Shown piece after piece: positions 1-8,794 of a stretch of DNA of 64,000 nt. The first letter of the stretch is position 1; each line of letters starts with the position of its first letter. The DNA is from CAVVYA01 sp963752345 (GTDB lineage Bacteria > Pseudomonadota > Alphaproteobacteria > SMXQ01): assembly GCA_963752345.1 (NCBI GenBank), contig CAVVYA010000006.1, positions 186,001 to 250,000 of the forward strand, given 5' to 3'. A program made the translations under genes and the position numbers. The notes beneath the pieces are model-generated. The model worked only from the letters and a program-made list of their open reading frames with translations. It was not told where the DNA came from and ran no database searches.

Positions 1-64
1 CAAGTCAGGACGGCGGTCCGATCCTCGGGCCCCCGGGTGTCTCACGAAGAAGAAATCACCGCCT

Positions 65-442
65 ATGCTTGTCAGTCGCAACGTCACCGTTTCGGGTCGC
101 CGCACCAGCGTCAGGCTGGAACCCGAAATGTGGGACGGGCTCATGGAGATCTGCCGCCGCGAAGGCGTCAGCACCCATCAACTGACCACCCTCGTCGACC
201 GTTGCCGTCACCGGTCCAGCCTGACTGCGAAGCTGCGCGTCTTCATCCTGGCGTATTTCCGTGCCGCCAGCACGGAAGCCGGCCACGCCCAGGTCGGCCA
301 TGGCCGCGTGACGGCGAATCCCGCGACGCGCGGCGGTTCGGGCAGGCGGGTGCGTAAGGTGCCGGTCTTCACCGGCAACGACGCGCTCTATCAGGCTGTC
401 TATTCCCAGATGGGCAAGCGCGAGTCGCACCGGTCGGAGTAG
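65..442 (+). CDS. Ribbon-helix-helix domain protein
   Basis: The 125-residue protein opens with a short beta-strand segment (VSGRRTSVRLEPEMWDGL, about residues 8-25) followed by two helices containing REGVSTHQLTTLVD. This is the pattern of the alphaproteobacterial ribbon-helix-helix family (RHH_4 type), small dimeric proteins related to Arc/MetJ-type DNA binders. The strand would contact DNA and the helices would form the dimer. The second half is basic and has no recognisable domain. The ATG follows a purine-rich stretch that can serve as a ribosome site. Its target is unknown. It stands alone on the plus strand, convergent with the DUF2889 gene. Confidence 0.75.
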   Translation: MLVSRNVTVSGRRTSVRLEPEMWDGLMEICRREGVSTHQLTTLVDRCRHRSSLTAKLRVFILAYFRAASTEAGHAQVGHGRVTANPATRGGSGRRVRKVPVFTGNDALYQAVYSQMGKRESHRSE

Positions 443-533
443 GCGCAGATCATTCGCGCGCCCGGCTCGACCGAGCATATTCAGCCGCGGATGCCCGCTT
501 CGTTGCCCGGACGACGGAACGGGGTGGCCCCGT

Positions 534-1100
534 TCAGCTCTTCGGCCCGGTGTAGAATTCCGGCCAGCGTTTCTTGACGGCTTCGCCGTCGCTCGCCAGC
601 GCATGACAGGTATCGATGCGCGCCGGCCGCTTGCCCTTGGCTTCTCCGGCGGCAACGCCGTCCGCCGATTTGACGCGCGATGGGCCCATGGTCTGGATCG
701 CCACGGTGGCCATCGGCCCGAGCATCTCCACCAGATGGACACAGCCCTTCACGCCGCCGAGCAGGCCCTTGACCTTCATGAACCAGCCGGGCGCGATGCG
801 CAGACCCTTCAGTACGGCGAAGTTCGGCGTGATCGCCGGGCAGGCGGCGAGCGGGCCCTTGTCGAGCGTCACCTCGATGTCGCGCACCAGCAGGGTATCG
901 TCCAGCGTCAGACGGATCCACATGTCGTGCACCGGCGTGCCCGGCGTGATGGTGCCGCGGTGCTCGTTGTGGAACTCGTAGGTCTTGGTGTCCGTCATGT
1001 GGCCTTCGATGTCCCACAGGCCATCCTCGCGGCGGTAGCCGCGCATGTCGAACAGGCGGGTATGGCGATGCTCGCGGGGAACCGGTTCACTGAGCGGCAT
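534..1100 (-). CDS. DUF2889 domain-containing protein
   Basis: The 188-residue soluble protein matches the DUF2889 family as I remember it: an N-terminal HTRLFDMRGYRREDGLWDIEGHM segment (in part), then KTYEFHNEHRG, a central HDMWIRLTLDD motif and a CVHLVEML segment. The family is widespread in proteobacteria and has no established biochemical role. No signal peptide or membrane helix is visible. The start is the ATG at 1100; the reading frame is intact. It lies downstream of the CorC-like gene on the same strand with about 100 bp between them, so it may be cotranscribed. Function is not assigned. Confidence 0.8.
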   Translation of the reverse strand: MPLSEPVPREHRHTRLFDMRGYRREDGLWDIEGHMTDTKTYEFHNEHRGTITPGTPVHDMWIRLTLDDTLLVRDIEVTLDKGPLAACPAITPNFAVLKGLRIAPGWFMKVKGLLGGVKGCVHLVEMLGPMATVAIQTMGPSRVKSADGVAAGEAKGKRPARIDTCHALASDGEAVKKRWPEFYTGPKS

Positions 1101-1163
1101 GGCATCTCTCGAATACGGGGTCTGCGCGAATCATAGCGGTCGTCTTCCGGCGTCACAAGGGCG

Positions 1164-1186
1164 GCTCGGCGACGACTCTGCCGAGC
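1164..1186. terminator. Weak hairpin between corC-like and DUF2889 genes
   Basis: GCTCGGC (1164-1170) and GCCGAGC (1180-1186) form a 7-bp perfect stem with a 9-nt loop, just beyond the stop of the CorC-like gene. No T-tract follows on either strand, so it is only a possible weak terminator or mRNA-stabilising structure. Confidence 0.25.
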
Positions 1187-1198
1187 AGCCCCCGCCGT

Positions 1199-2522
1199 TC
1201 AGGCGGCGTGCGATGAACTGGCCGGCGCGGCGTCGAGATCCGGGGCCTGGCGCTTGGACGGCGGAACGATCTTCACCAGCGTAATCTGGTTGCGCTTGCG
1301 CTGCAGGATCTCGAAGCGGAAATCATGGAACAGGAAGGTCTGGCCGATATCGGGAATCTGGCGCGACTCGTGCAGCACGAGGCCCGCCACGGTGGCCGCC
1401 TCCTCGTCGGGCAGGGTCCAGTCGAACCGGCGGTTGAGGTCGCGGATCGTCGCCGTGCCCTCGACAATCACGGTGCCGTCCGGCGCCAGGCTGATTCCCG
1501 GAGTCGTCACATCGTGCTCATCGGCGATGTCGCCGACGATCTCCTCGAGAATGTCCTCGAGCGTCACGGTTCCCATGAAGCCGCCGTATTCGTCGACCAC
1601 CACGGCGAAATGCTTGCGCCGCCGGCGAAACGCCTCGAGCTGATGGAGCAGGCTGCGCGTATCGGGCACGAACCAAGGGGGCGTGGCGACCGCCAGGATG
1701 TCGGACTTCTCCAGGTCGCCCTTGCGGTTGCGCAGCGCCTGCAGCACAGCCTTGCTGTGGAGGATGCCGATGATGTTGTCGGGCGCGTCGCGCCACAGCG
1801 GGAGGCGGGTGTAGCGCGAGTTGACGATCTGTTCGAGAATTTCGTCCATCGGCGCGTCGATATCGAGCATCACCACGTCCTGGCGATGGGTCATGATCTC
1901 GCTGACCTCGACCTCGTCGAGCTCGACGATGCTCTGCAGCATCGCGCGCTCCTGATGAATATCGCCGGCTTCGCGGGCCAGCACCTCGATCGCGCCGCGC
2001 AGGCTGTGGATGGGGCTGAGCAGAATGGCGCTTGCCTCCGGGTCCTTGCCGAACCGGCGCAGCATGAGCGTGACGAGCCACGACAAAATGGCGGCGACGG
2101 GCGCCAGCACGATGACGCACAGCCGCACGGCGGGCGCGAGCAGCAGCGCGGCTTCCACGGAATGCCGCAAGGCCATTGACCGGGGCAGGATCTCGCAGAA
2201 CACGAGGAGGAGCAGGATGGCCGCGGCGGCGGCAAAAGCGATGCCGGGGGCGCCCCACAGCTCCGACCAGCACGCCCGCGATTACCGCCACGGCGCCGAT
2301 CGAGGTGACATACTTGCCGACCAGCAGGCTGCCGATCAGCCGCTCCTTATCGCGCCGCAGCGCGATGACCAGCCGCGCATTCATGTCGCCCTGCTTTTCG
2401 CGCTGATGGAGCACGGCGCGCGGCGCGGCCATGATGGCCATTTCCGCCGCGGTAAAGAATGCCGACAGCGCGAGAAGCGCGACGGCACCGGCGAACAGGG
2501 ACAACAGAACGGTGGCATCCAT
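1199..2522 (-). CDS. CNNM/CorC-family transporter (DUF21 plus CBS pair), frameshifted
   Basis: The intact product would be about 440 residues: an N-terminal DUF21 membrane domain (MDATVLLSLFAGAVALLALS), a paired CBS domain (around EIMTHRQDVVMLDIDAP and VVVDEYGGFMGTVTLEDILE) and a C-terminal CorC_HlyC transporter-associated domain. The family is linked to Mg2+/Co2+ transport or efflux across the inner membrane. The reading frame changes near 2250, inside a run of Gs and Cs: VLVGAVG is read in one frame and APGIAFAAAAAILLLL continues in the next. Removing one base restores a continuous protein, so this looks like a homopolymer error or a very recent mutation. The aroK-aroB-CorC order is common in alphaproteobacteria. 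Confidence 0.85.
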
Positions 2523-2590
2523 AATCCGAAATCCTTGAGCGACCGGCCCGCGTCCGTCCGGGCCTCAGTAAATGAGCGCGGCAGCCGCGA

Positions 2591-3718
2591 TCAAGCGGCG
2601 GCGGCATCCTGCAGCACGGCTTCGACCATGGCGAGGTCGATGCCCGGTGCGATGAACGCCTTGCCGATGCCGCGCGCCAGGATGAAGGTGACCTTGCCGT
2701 CGCGGACTTTCTTGTCCTTGGACATATGGGCGAGCAGGCCCGCGGTGTTCCAGCCGTGCTGGCCGCGCGGTGTCTCGATGTCGCCCAATCCCGCCGGCAG
2801 GCCGATGGCGCGCAGGTGACGGCGCACGCGGGCGGCATCGGCGGCCGGGCACAGTCCGAGCCGCACCGACAGGTCGAAGGCGAGCGCCATGCCGGCGGCC
2901 ACCGCTTCGCCATGCAGCAGATCCGGTCCATAGCCGGTCTCGGTTTCCAAGGCGTGGGCAAATGTATGACCGAGGTTGAGCAGGGCGCGGTCGCCCTGTT
3001 CCCTTTCGTCGGCGGCGACGATGGCTGCCTTGGCGCGGCAACTCACCGCCACCGCATGCTGGCGCGCCGCGCCGTCGCCATTGGCAACCGCCGCGCCGTT
3101 CGCTTCGAGCCACTGGAAGAAGGCAGGATCGTTGATCAGGCCGTATTTCGCCACTTCGGCGTAACCGGCCAGCACCTCGCGCCGGGGCAGGGTCTGCAGC
3201 ACGTCGACGTCGGCCAGCACCAGGCGTGGCTGATGGAAGGCGCCGACCAGGTTCTTGCCCTGGGGCATGTCGATCGCGGTCTTGCCGCCCACCGAGCTGT
3301 CGACCTGGGCGAGCAGCGTGGTCGGCACCTGGATGAAGTCGATGCCGCGCAACAGCACCGCCGCGGCGAAGCCGGCGAGATCGCCGATCACGCCGCCGCC
3401 GAACGCGACCAGCATGGTGCCGCGCTCGATGCCGCGCTCGAGCAGGTCGCCGGTCAGTTGCTGCAAGTGCTCGAAGCTCTTGGTGTGCTCGCCCGGCGGC
3501 AGGACGATGGCCTGGTGGGCGATGCCGGCGCGGTCGAGCGACGCGTCCAGGCGCGCCAGATGCAGGCCCGCGACATTCGCGTCGGTGACGATGATGACGC
3601 GCTTCTGGCGCAGCAGCGGCGCCATATGGTCCCCGGCCTCGCCGAGCAGGCCGCTGCCGACTTTGACGGTGTAGCTGCGCTCGGCGAGGGAAACGGCGAT
3701 GTCCGTCAAATTGCTCAT
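2591..3718 (-). CDS. aroB: 3-dehydroquinate synthase
   Basis: AroB converts 3-deoxy-D-arabino-heptulosonate 7-phosphate into 3-dehydroquinate, the second step of the shikimate pathway, using NAD+ and a divalent metal. The 375-residue protein shows the family signatures: PPGE (74-77), the nucleotide-binding GGGVIGD (107-113), VDSSVGGK (139-146), and metal-ligand regions NLGHTFAHALE and LLHGEAVA in the second half. Length is normal and the frame is intact. Its start overlaps the end of aroK by 4 bp (3715-3718), so the two are translationally coupled and supply successive parts of the same pathway. Confidence 0.97.
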   Translation of the reverse strand: MSNLTDIAVSLAERSYTVKVGSGLLGEAGDHMAPLLRQKRVIIVTDANVAGLHLARLDASLDRAGIAHQAIVLPPGEHTKSFEHLQQLTGDLLERGIERGTMLVAFGGGVIGDLAGFAAAVLLRGIDFIQVPTTLLAQVDSSVGGKTAIDMPQGKNLVGAFHQPRLVLADVDVLQTLPRREVLAGYAEVAKYGLINDPAFFQWLEANGAAVANGDGAARQHAVAVSCRAKAAIVAADEREQGDRALLNLGHTFAHALETETGYGPDLLHGEAVAAGMALAFDLSVRLGLCPAADAARVRRHLRAIGLPAGLGDIETPRGQHGWNTAGLLAHMSKDKKVRDGKVTFILARGIGKAFIAPGIDLAMVEAVLQDAAAA

Positions 3719-4305
3719 GGCGATCCCGCGCCCTCGATCGTGCGCTGCAGGCCGGCGCCGTCATCCGCCGTTCGGGCGAGAAAATCCCGCACGCCGGCGA
3801 TCACGGCGTCCGCCACCTGATCCGGCGTCTGGTCGCCGCTGTCGATGACCACGTCGGCTTCGCCATAGACCGGCTCGCGCACGGCAAGCAGATCGGCCAG
3901 GATCGCGCGCGGATCGCCGTTGTGCAGCATCGGGCGGTCACGCCGGCGTCCCACCCGGCGGGTCAACAAGTCGAGATCGGCGCGCAGCCAGATTGAAATG
4001 GCGCGCGCGCGAATCTTGGCGCGGGTCTCGGCGTGCATGAAGGCGCCGCCGCCGGTCGCCAGCACGCACACGGCGCCTTCCAGCAGGCGCGCGATGACGC
4101 GGCGCTCGCCGTTGCGGAACGCGGCCTCGCCGTCGCGCTCGAAGATTTCCGTGATGGTCGCCTGGGCGGCGGTTTCGATCTCGTGGTCGGCATCGACGAA
4201 GGGCAGGCCGAGCTTATGGGCGAGCTGCCGGCCGACCGAGGTCTTGCCGGCCCCCATCATCCCGATCAGCACGAGAGACTTCGGAATGGTCAGGCGCGCA
4301 GACAT
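3715..4305 (-). CDS. aroK: Shikimate kinase
   Basis: AroK phosphorylates shikimate at the 3-OH with ATP. The 196-residue protein has a P-loop GMMGAGKT at residues 15-22, the DADHEIE segment that binds Mg2+ and shikimate, the ATGGGAF substrate loop, and an RRRDRPML lid region with the conserved arginine. Length is typical. It is the first gene of the aroK-aroB pair on the minus strand; about 290 bp separate it from the divergent plus-strand microprotein gene, leaving room for both promoters. Confidence 0.96.
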   Translation of the reverse strand: MSARLTIPKSLVLIGMMGAGKTSVGRQLAHKLGLPFVDADHEIETAAQATITEIFERDGEAAFRNGERRVIARLLEGAVCVLATGGGAFMHAETRAKIRARAISIWLRADLDLLTRRVGRRRDRPMLHNGDPRAILADLLAVREPVYGEADVVIDSGDQTPDQVADAVIAGVRDFLARTADDGAGLQRTIEGAGSP

Positions 4306-4597
4306 GCCTTGGCACGCGCCCTGGTGCGCGGGTCGGGAGTGCTGGAGGAGATATGCGGCGCCAGCGGGGATGGTTGCAACAGCCCGGCCGAGCCGCTAGG
4401 TTGCCGCTCATTGTACATCCTCGGAACTTACCATACGCCATGCGGCATGTCGCGCGCCAACGGCATGAATTTCCCCGGATATCGGCCCAAGGGCCGGTAC
4501 GCCCGGCCGCTTGTGGAGCCGTTCATGGCCGCATTCGGCGTGCGCCCCCGGCACGCCGCTTCACCTCCCGACCCCCAGCCCAAGGTTTCGTGTCACC
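4306..4597. other. Divergent intergenic region aroK / microprotein
   Basis: About 290 bp between divergent genes. It must hold promoters for both directions. I do not see a clear consensus promoter, hairpin or small gene in it. Confidence 0.4.
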
Positions 4598-4738
4598 ATG
4601 TCGAAGGTAGCTCGCCTGGTTCTTCTCGTTCTCGTGGTCGCTCTCGTCGGGCTGGGGATTTTCCTCGCCACCTGGGATATTCCGGCGCCGACCGCGCCGG
4701 TCGAGAAAGTGATTCCCAATGACCGCCTGCGACCTTAG
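4598..4738 (+). CDS. Small single-pass membrane protein (46 aa)
   Basis: A short frame starting at ATG 4598 encodes 46 residues: a basic MSK start, a roughly 20-residue hydrophobic helix (ARLVLLVLVVALVGLGIFLA) and a polar tail containing PAPTAPVEKVIPNDRLR. The arrangement predicts one inner-membrane helix, with a short periplasmic tail by the positive-inside rule, or an uncleaved signal anchor. The stop overlaps the earliest possible start of the next gene by 20 bp (4719-4738), suggesting translational coupling. No function is known to me. The composition looks like a real protein because charge and hydrophobicity are cleanly partitioned. Confidence 0.6.
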   Translation: MSKVARLVLLVLVVALVGLGIFLATWDIPAPTAPVEKVIPNDRLRP

Positions 4739-6509
4739 GGCCCGCCCCGTGTCGAAGACTGCCGCGCGGCGCCTGGGCATGGCTCTCGCGGCTGCTGCGA
4801 CCTTCGTCGGATTGGCGGCGGACGCCGCCGCGCAGGGGGCGCCGACGCGCCTGCTGCCAACGCCGCCGCCACCCATCGCGACACCCGAGGCGCAGGACGC
4901 TGCGCCGGGCCCACGATCCGGCGCCTTCAGCGTCGAGGAACTGCAGGCCGTCAGCGGCGATTCGTTCGGCGTGCTCGACGGCGATGCCGGTCTTGGCCTC
5001 GATCTGTGGCGCGGCACGCGGCGCAGCCAGTTGGTCGAGCTCTTGTCCGTCATGCCGGGCGCGACGCGCTCCCATGCCATGAATGCGCTCGGCCGCCGCC
5101 TGCTGCTGACCACCGCCACCATGCCGCCGTCCGATGCCACCACGGCGAACGGCCCGAACCTGCTGGCATTGCGCGTCAGCCATCTGGCCGCGCTGGGCGA
5201 TTACGACGGATTGTCCCGCTTGATCGCGGCCGCGCCGGGCCGGGTCGAGGACGAGTCTCTGCTGCGCCGCTCGGTCGAAGGCGCGCTGCTCGCCGGCGAC
5301 AATGCCGGAGCCTGCCGGCAGGCGCGCGCGCGCATCGGCAGCTTCACGGATCCGTTCTGGCAGAAGACGGTGATCTTTTGCCAGATGACCACCGGCGAAC
5401 AGGCTCAGGCCAATCTCGGCGCGTCCCTGCTGCGCGAGCAGGATCCGAAGGGCGATGCCACATTCCATACGCTGCTCGCCGCCATGCAGGGCGACCGGCA
5501 GGTCAAAATCGCCAATCTGCCGGCGCCCACCGCGCTCGACCTCGCCATGCTGAACGCCGCCAAGCTGGCGATCCCGAATGATGCGATGGACACGCGCGAT
5601 GCCGGCATGCTCGCCGCCATGGCGCGCAATGGCGCGACGCCGATCGACACACGGCTGGGACTCGGCGAGCGCGCCGAGGCGGTCGGCACGCTGCCCACGA
5701 CGGAGCTCGCGCAGATCTATGGCGAGATGAAATTCACGGCGCAGCAGATCGCCAATGCGCTGAGCGAGTCCGACTCGCTCGGCGGCGCCCGTGGCCGCGC
5801 TCTGCTCTATGTCGCCCAGAGCCGCCAGAGCAACGGCGCGGCGCGTGCCGAACTGCTGCAGCGCGCCTACGTGGCGGCGCGCGCCGCGGGGCTTTATCCG
5901 ACGGCGGTGCGGCTCTATGCCGACGCGCTCAAGGCGATTCCCGCGACCGACGATCTCGGCTGGTTCGCCGGCGAAGCGGCGCGCGCCTCGTACGCCGGCA
6001 ACGAGCCGCTTCAGGCGCGCACCTGGCTGTCCGCCGGGCGCGGCTTCCGGCCCGCCGCCGGTGCCGAGGGCCTGGCGGCCGATATCGCGGCGCTGCCCTA
6101 CGAACTGCTCGGCAGCGAGAAACCCATTGCCTGGGACAAAGCCCGCTGGCAGAGCTGGAAGCAGGCGCAAGGCGGCTCGGCGAAGATCAAGGCGACCACT
6201 CTGCTCGTCCTGCTCGAAGGGTTGGACCGCGCGGCGCCCGACGAGGCGTGGGACGGCCTGGCCGAGGTCGATGTCGACCCGGCTGCCCACCTGCCGTCGC
6301 CGGCGGTGCTGCGGCGCCTCGAAGTGGCGGCGGCCACCGAGCGGCGCGGCGCGGCGGTGCTCGGCGCGCTGGCGACCTTCGGGCCGGAAGGTCCGGCCGG
6401 CAGCCACCCCATCGTGCTCGGCATGGGAATCGCCGGGCTGCGGCAGATCGGCTTGCAGGCGGAGGCCCGCGCGCTCGCCCTCGACGCCGCCGTCGGCGCC
6501 GGTCTTTAG
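4719..6509 (+). CDS. Large secreted protein of unknown function
   Basis: The frame gives 596 residues from ATG 4719, or 586 from the GTG at 4749, which places a basic start (SKTAARRLG) directly before a signal peptide (MALAAAATFVGLAADAAAQ, cut after AQ). I favour the GTG. A proline-rich linker (LLPTPPPPIATP) follows, then a long Ala/Leu-rich helical body resembling a solenoid of helical repeats. No catalytic motif is visible. It is likely periplasmic. Similar large exported helical proteins sit between aroK and xerD in some Rhodospirillales as I recall. It is probably cotranscribed with the upstream microprotein and with xerD, which starts 10 bp later. Confidence 0.8.
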   Translation: MTACDLRARPVSKTAARRLGMALAAAATFVGLAADAAAQGAPTRLLPTPPPPIATPEAQDAAPGPRSGAFSVEELQAVSGDSFGVLDGDAGLGLDLWRGTRRSQLVELLSVMPGATRSHAMNALGRRLLLTTATMPPSDATTANGPNLLALRVSHLAALGDYDGLSRLIAAAPGRVEDESLLRRSVEGALLAGDNAGACRQARARIGSFTDPFWQKTVIFCQMTTGEQAQANLGASLLREQDPKGDATFHTLLAAMQGDRQVKIANLPAPTALDLAMLNAAKLAIPNDAMDTRDAGMLAAMARNGATPIDTRLGLGERAEAVGTLPTTELAQIYGEMKFTAQQIANALSESDSLGGARGRALLYVAQSRQSNGAARAELLQRAYVAARAAGLYPTAVRLYADALKAIPATDDLGWFAGEAARASYAGNEPLQARTWLSAGRGFRPAAGAEGLAADIAALPYELLGSEKPIAWDKARWQSWKQAQGGSAKIKATTLLVLLEGLDRAAPDEAWDGLAEVDVDPAAHLPSPAVLRRLEVAAATERRGAAVLGALATFGPEGPAGSHPIVLGMGIAGLRQIGLQAEARALALDAAVGAGL

Positions 6510-6518
6510 GCGCGGGCA

Positions 6519-7475
6519 GTGGCCAGGCCGCGCGCCAGGCAAGCGGCTCGGGCGCGTTTCCCGGCGCTCGGTCCGCACGGCGAGGCCTTCCTCGAAATGC
6601 TCGCCGCCGAGCGCGGCGCGGCGCTCAACACGCAGCTGTCCTACGCGCGCGATCTGGAACAATTGCAGGACTGGCTGGCCACGCTCGGCACCACGCCGGC
6701 GGCGGCGGACGAGGCGGCGCTGCGCTCCTACCTCGGCGCGCTGTCGAAGGCCCAGGTGGCGCCGGCCACGGCCGCGCGCCGGCTGTCCTGCCTGCGTCAG
6801 TTCTATCGCTTCCTGTTCAGCGAAGGGGTGCGCCAGGACGATCCGACGGCGCGGCTCGATAGCCCACGCCAGGCCCGCAGCCTGCCGAAAATCCTCAGCG
6901 AGGAGGATGTCGACGAACTGCTGAAAGCGGCCCATGCCAAGGACGACGCGGACGGCCTGCGGCTCGCCGCGCTGATCGAATTGCTCTATGCCAGCGGCCT
7001 GCGTGTTTCAGAGCTGGTCGGCCTGCCGCTCGCGGCGATCCGCGACGGCACCGAAGCCATCCTGGTGCGCGGCAAGGGCGGCAAGGAACGTCTGGTGCCG
7101 CTCAACGACGCGGCGCGCGATGCGCTGGCCGCCTATCTCAAGGTCCGCCCCGAATTCGTCGGCGAAGGGCTGGAATCGCGCTGGCTGTTTCCGTCGCGCG
7201 GCGAGGCGGGCTATCTCACCCGTCAGCGCTTCGCGCAACTGCTCAAGGAGACCGCGGTGGCCGCCGGGATTCCGCGCCACAAGATTTCCCCCCATGTGCT
7301 GCGTCACGCCTTCGCCAGCCATCTGCTGGCCCATGGCGCCGATTTGCGTAGCGTGCAGCAGATGCTGGGCCACGCCGATATCTCGACGACGCAGATCTAT
7401 ACCCATGTGCTGGAAGAACGGCTGAAGTCGCTGGTGGCAAACCACCATCCGCTCGCGCGCCATAACGGGCGCTGA
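6519..7475 (+). CDS. xerD: Tyrosine recombinase XerD
   Basis: XerD, with XerC, resolves chromosome dimers at dif at the division septum. The 318-residue protein has an N-terminal SAM-like core-binding domain (about 20-105) and a catalytic domain with the full set of active residues: Arg162 (SGLRVSEL), Lys186 (RGKGGKER), His259 and Arg262 (HVLRHAFASHLL), His285 (LGHADIST) and the nucleophile Tyr294 (QIYTHV). The start is a GTG 10 bp after the upstream stop. No integron or phage context surrounds it, so it is the housekeeping recombinase rather than an element integrase. XerC versus XerD is judged from context. Confidence 0.9.
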   Translation: MARPRARQAARARFPALGPHGEAFLEMLAAERGAALNTQLSYARDLEQLQDWLATLGTTPAAADEAALRSYLGALSKAQVAPATAARRLSCLRQFYRFLFSEGVRQDDPTARLDSPRQARSLPKILSEEDVDELLKAAHAKDDADGLRLAALIELLYASGLRVSELVGLPLAAIRDGTEAILVRGKGGKERLVPLNDAARDALAAYLKVRPEFVGEGLESRWLFPSRGEAGYLTRQRFAQLLKETAVAAGIPRHKISPHVLRHAFASHLLAHGADLRSVQQMLGHADISTTQIYTHVLEERLKSLVANHHPLARHNGR

Positions 7476-7479
7476 CGCC

Positions 7480-8716
7480 ATGGCCATCCTGCGGACCACC
7501 TGTTGCATCGCCGGCGGTGGCCCCGCGGGGATGATGCTGGGCTTTCTTCTCGCGCGCGCCGGCATCGAGGTCGTCGTGCTCGAGAAACACGCGGATTTCC
7601 TGCGCGATTTTCGCGGCGACACGGTGCATCCCTCGACCCTCGAGCTCATGCACGAGCTGGGTTTGCTCGATGAATTCCTCCTGCGACCGCACCGCAAGGT
7701 GGCGAAACTGACGATCAATATCGGCGGCGAGCAGGTCGATCTCGGCGATTTTTCCTACGTCCCGACCCATTGCAAGTTCATCGCCCTGATGCCGCAGTGG
7801 GACTTCCTCGATTTCATCGCCGATCACGCGCGCGACTATGGCGGCTTCGATTTGCGCATGAACGCGGAAGTCATCAACCTGGTGCTCGATCAGAACGGGC
7901 AGGTGATTGGGGTGATGGCCGAAACCCCGGATGGGCCCTTGGAAGTGCGGGCGGCGCTGGTCGTCGGCTGCGATGGCCGCGGCTCGATCGTGCGCGAGAA
8001 GGCCGGACTGCCGGTGCAGGATCTCGGCGCGCCGATGGACGTGTTGTGGTTCGCCCTGCCGCGCCGCGCCGACGATCCAGAGGGCTTGCAGGGTTGTTTC
8101 GATACCGGCCGCCTCGTCGCGCTGATCGATCGCGGCGACTATTGGCAGTGCGGCTATGTCATCGCCAAGGGCGCCGCCGATCAGGTTCGACAGCAAGGGC
8201 TGGCGGAGTTCCAGAGCGATCTGGCGCGGCTCGTGCCGTTCCTCGCCGATCGCGTGAGCGAAATCCGCTCATGGGATCAGGTCAAGCTGCTCACCGTGCG
8301 CGTCGACCGCCTGCGCCAGTGGCACCGCCCCGGGCTGCTGTGCATCGGCGACGCGGCCCATGCCATGTCGCCCGCCGGCGGCGTCGGCATCAATCTCGCC
8401 GTGCAGGACGCGGTGGCCGCCGCCAATATCCTGGCCGGATGCACTGATCAATCTTCGGGTCACCGAGCAGGACCTGGCGAAGGTGCAGCGCCGGCGCCAA
8501 TGGCCGACGCGCGCGACCCAATGGCTGCAGGTCGTCATGCAGCAGCGCGTGATCAGCCGCGTGCTGACCGGCACGGGCCGGCTCCAAGTGCCGGCGGTCC
8601 TGCGCCTGTTCCAGCGCTTTCCCTGGCTGCGCGGCCTGCCCGCCCGGCTGGTCGGCGTCGGCCTGCGTCCCGAACATATCCGCACGCCGGACGTCAGGCG
8701 CCGGGTCCTGCCCTAG
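7480..8716 (+). CDS. FAD-dependent aromatic-type monooxygenase, frameshifted
   Basis: This is a group A flavoprotein hydroxylase of the PHBH/UbiH fold. It has an N-terminal Rossmann motif (GGGPAGMMLGFLLARAG, about residues 8-24), an FRGDTVHPSTLELM segment, the DG motif (VGCDGRGSIVREKAG) and the FAD ribose-binding GD motif (LLCIGDAAHAMSPAGGVGIN). The substrate cannot be deduced. The frame breaks near 8440: after AAANILAG the family-typical continuation (LRVTEQDLAKVQRRRQWPTRATQ) is in another frame and ends at 8716. The uncorrected frame would run to 8736 with nonsense sequence. The gene follows xerD by 4 bp. Confidence 0.82.
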
Positions 8717-8794
8717 CCGGAATGGCCGAGCGTTGACAACGGCCTGACGGGCGGGTTCTATCCACCACCCGCCGCAATTGGACAGATCCGATCC

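Noticed and set aside
4593..6935. 780-codon open frame on the minus strand
   Set aside because: It lies antisense to the secreted protein and xerD. Its composition (Arg, Gly, Gln and His rich) is that of a GC-rich shadow frame and it has no domain.
6519..7475. xerD as the integrase of a mobile element
   Set aside because: Complete housekeeping gene in a conserved chromosomal neighbourhood, with normal GC and no repeats or cargo.
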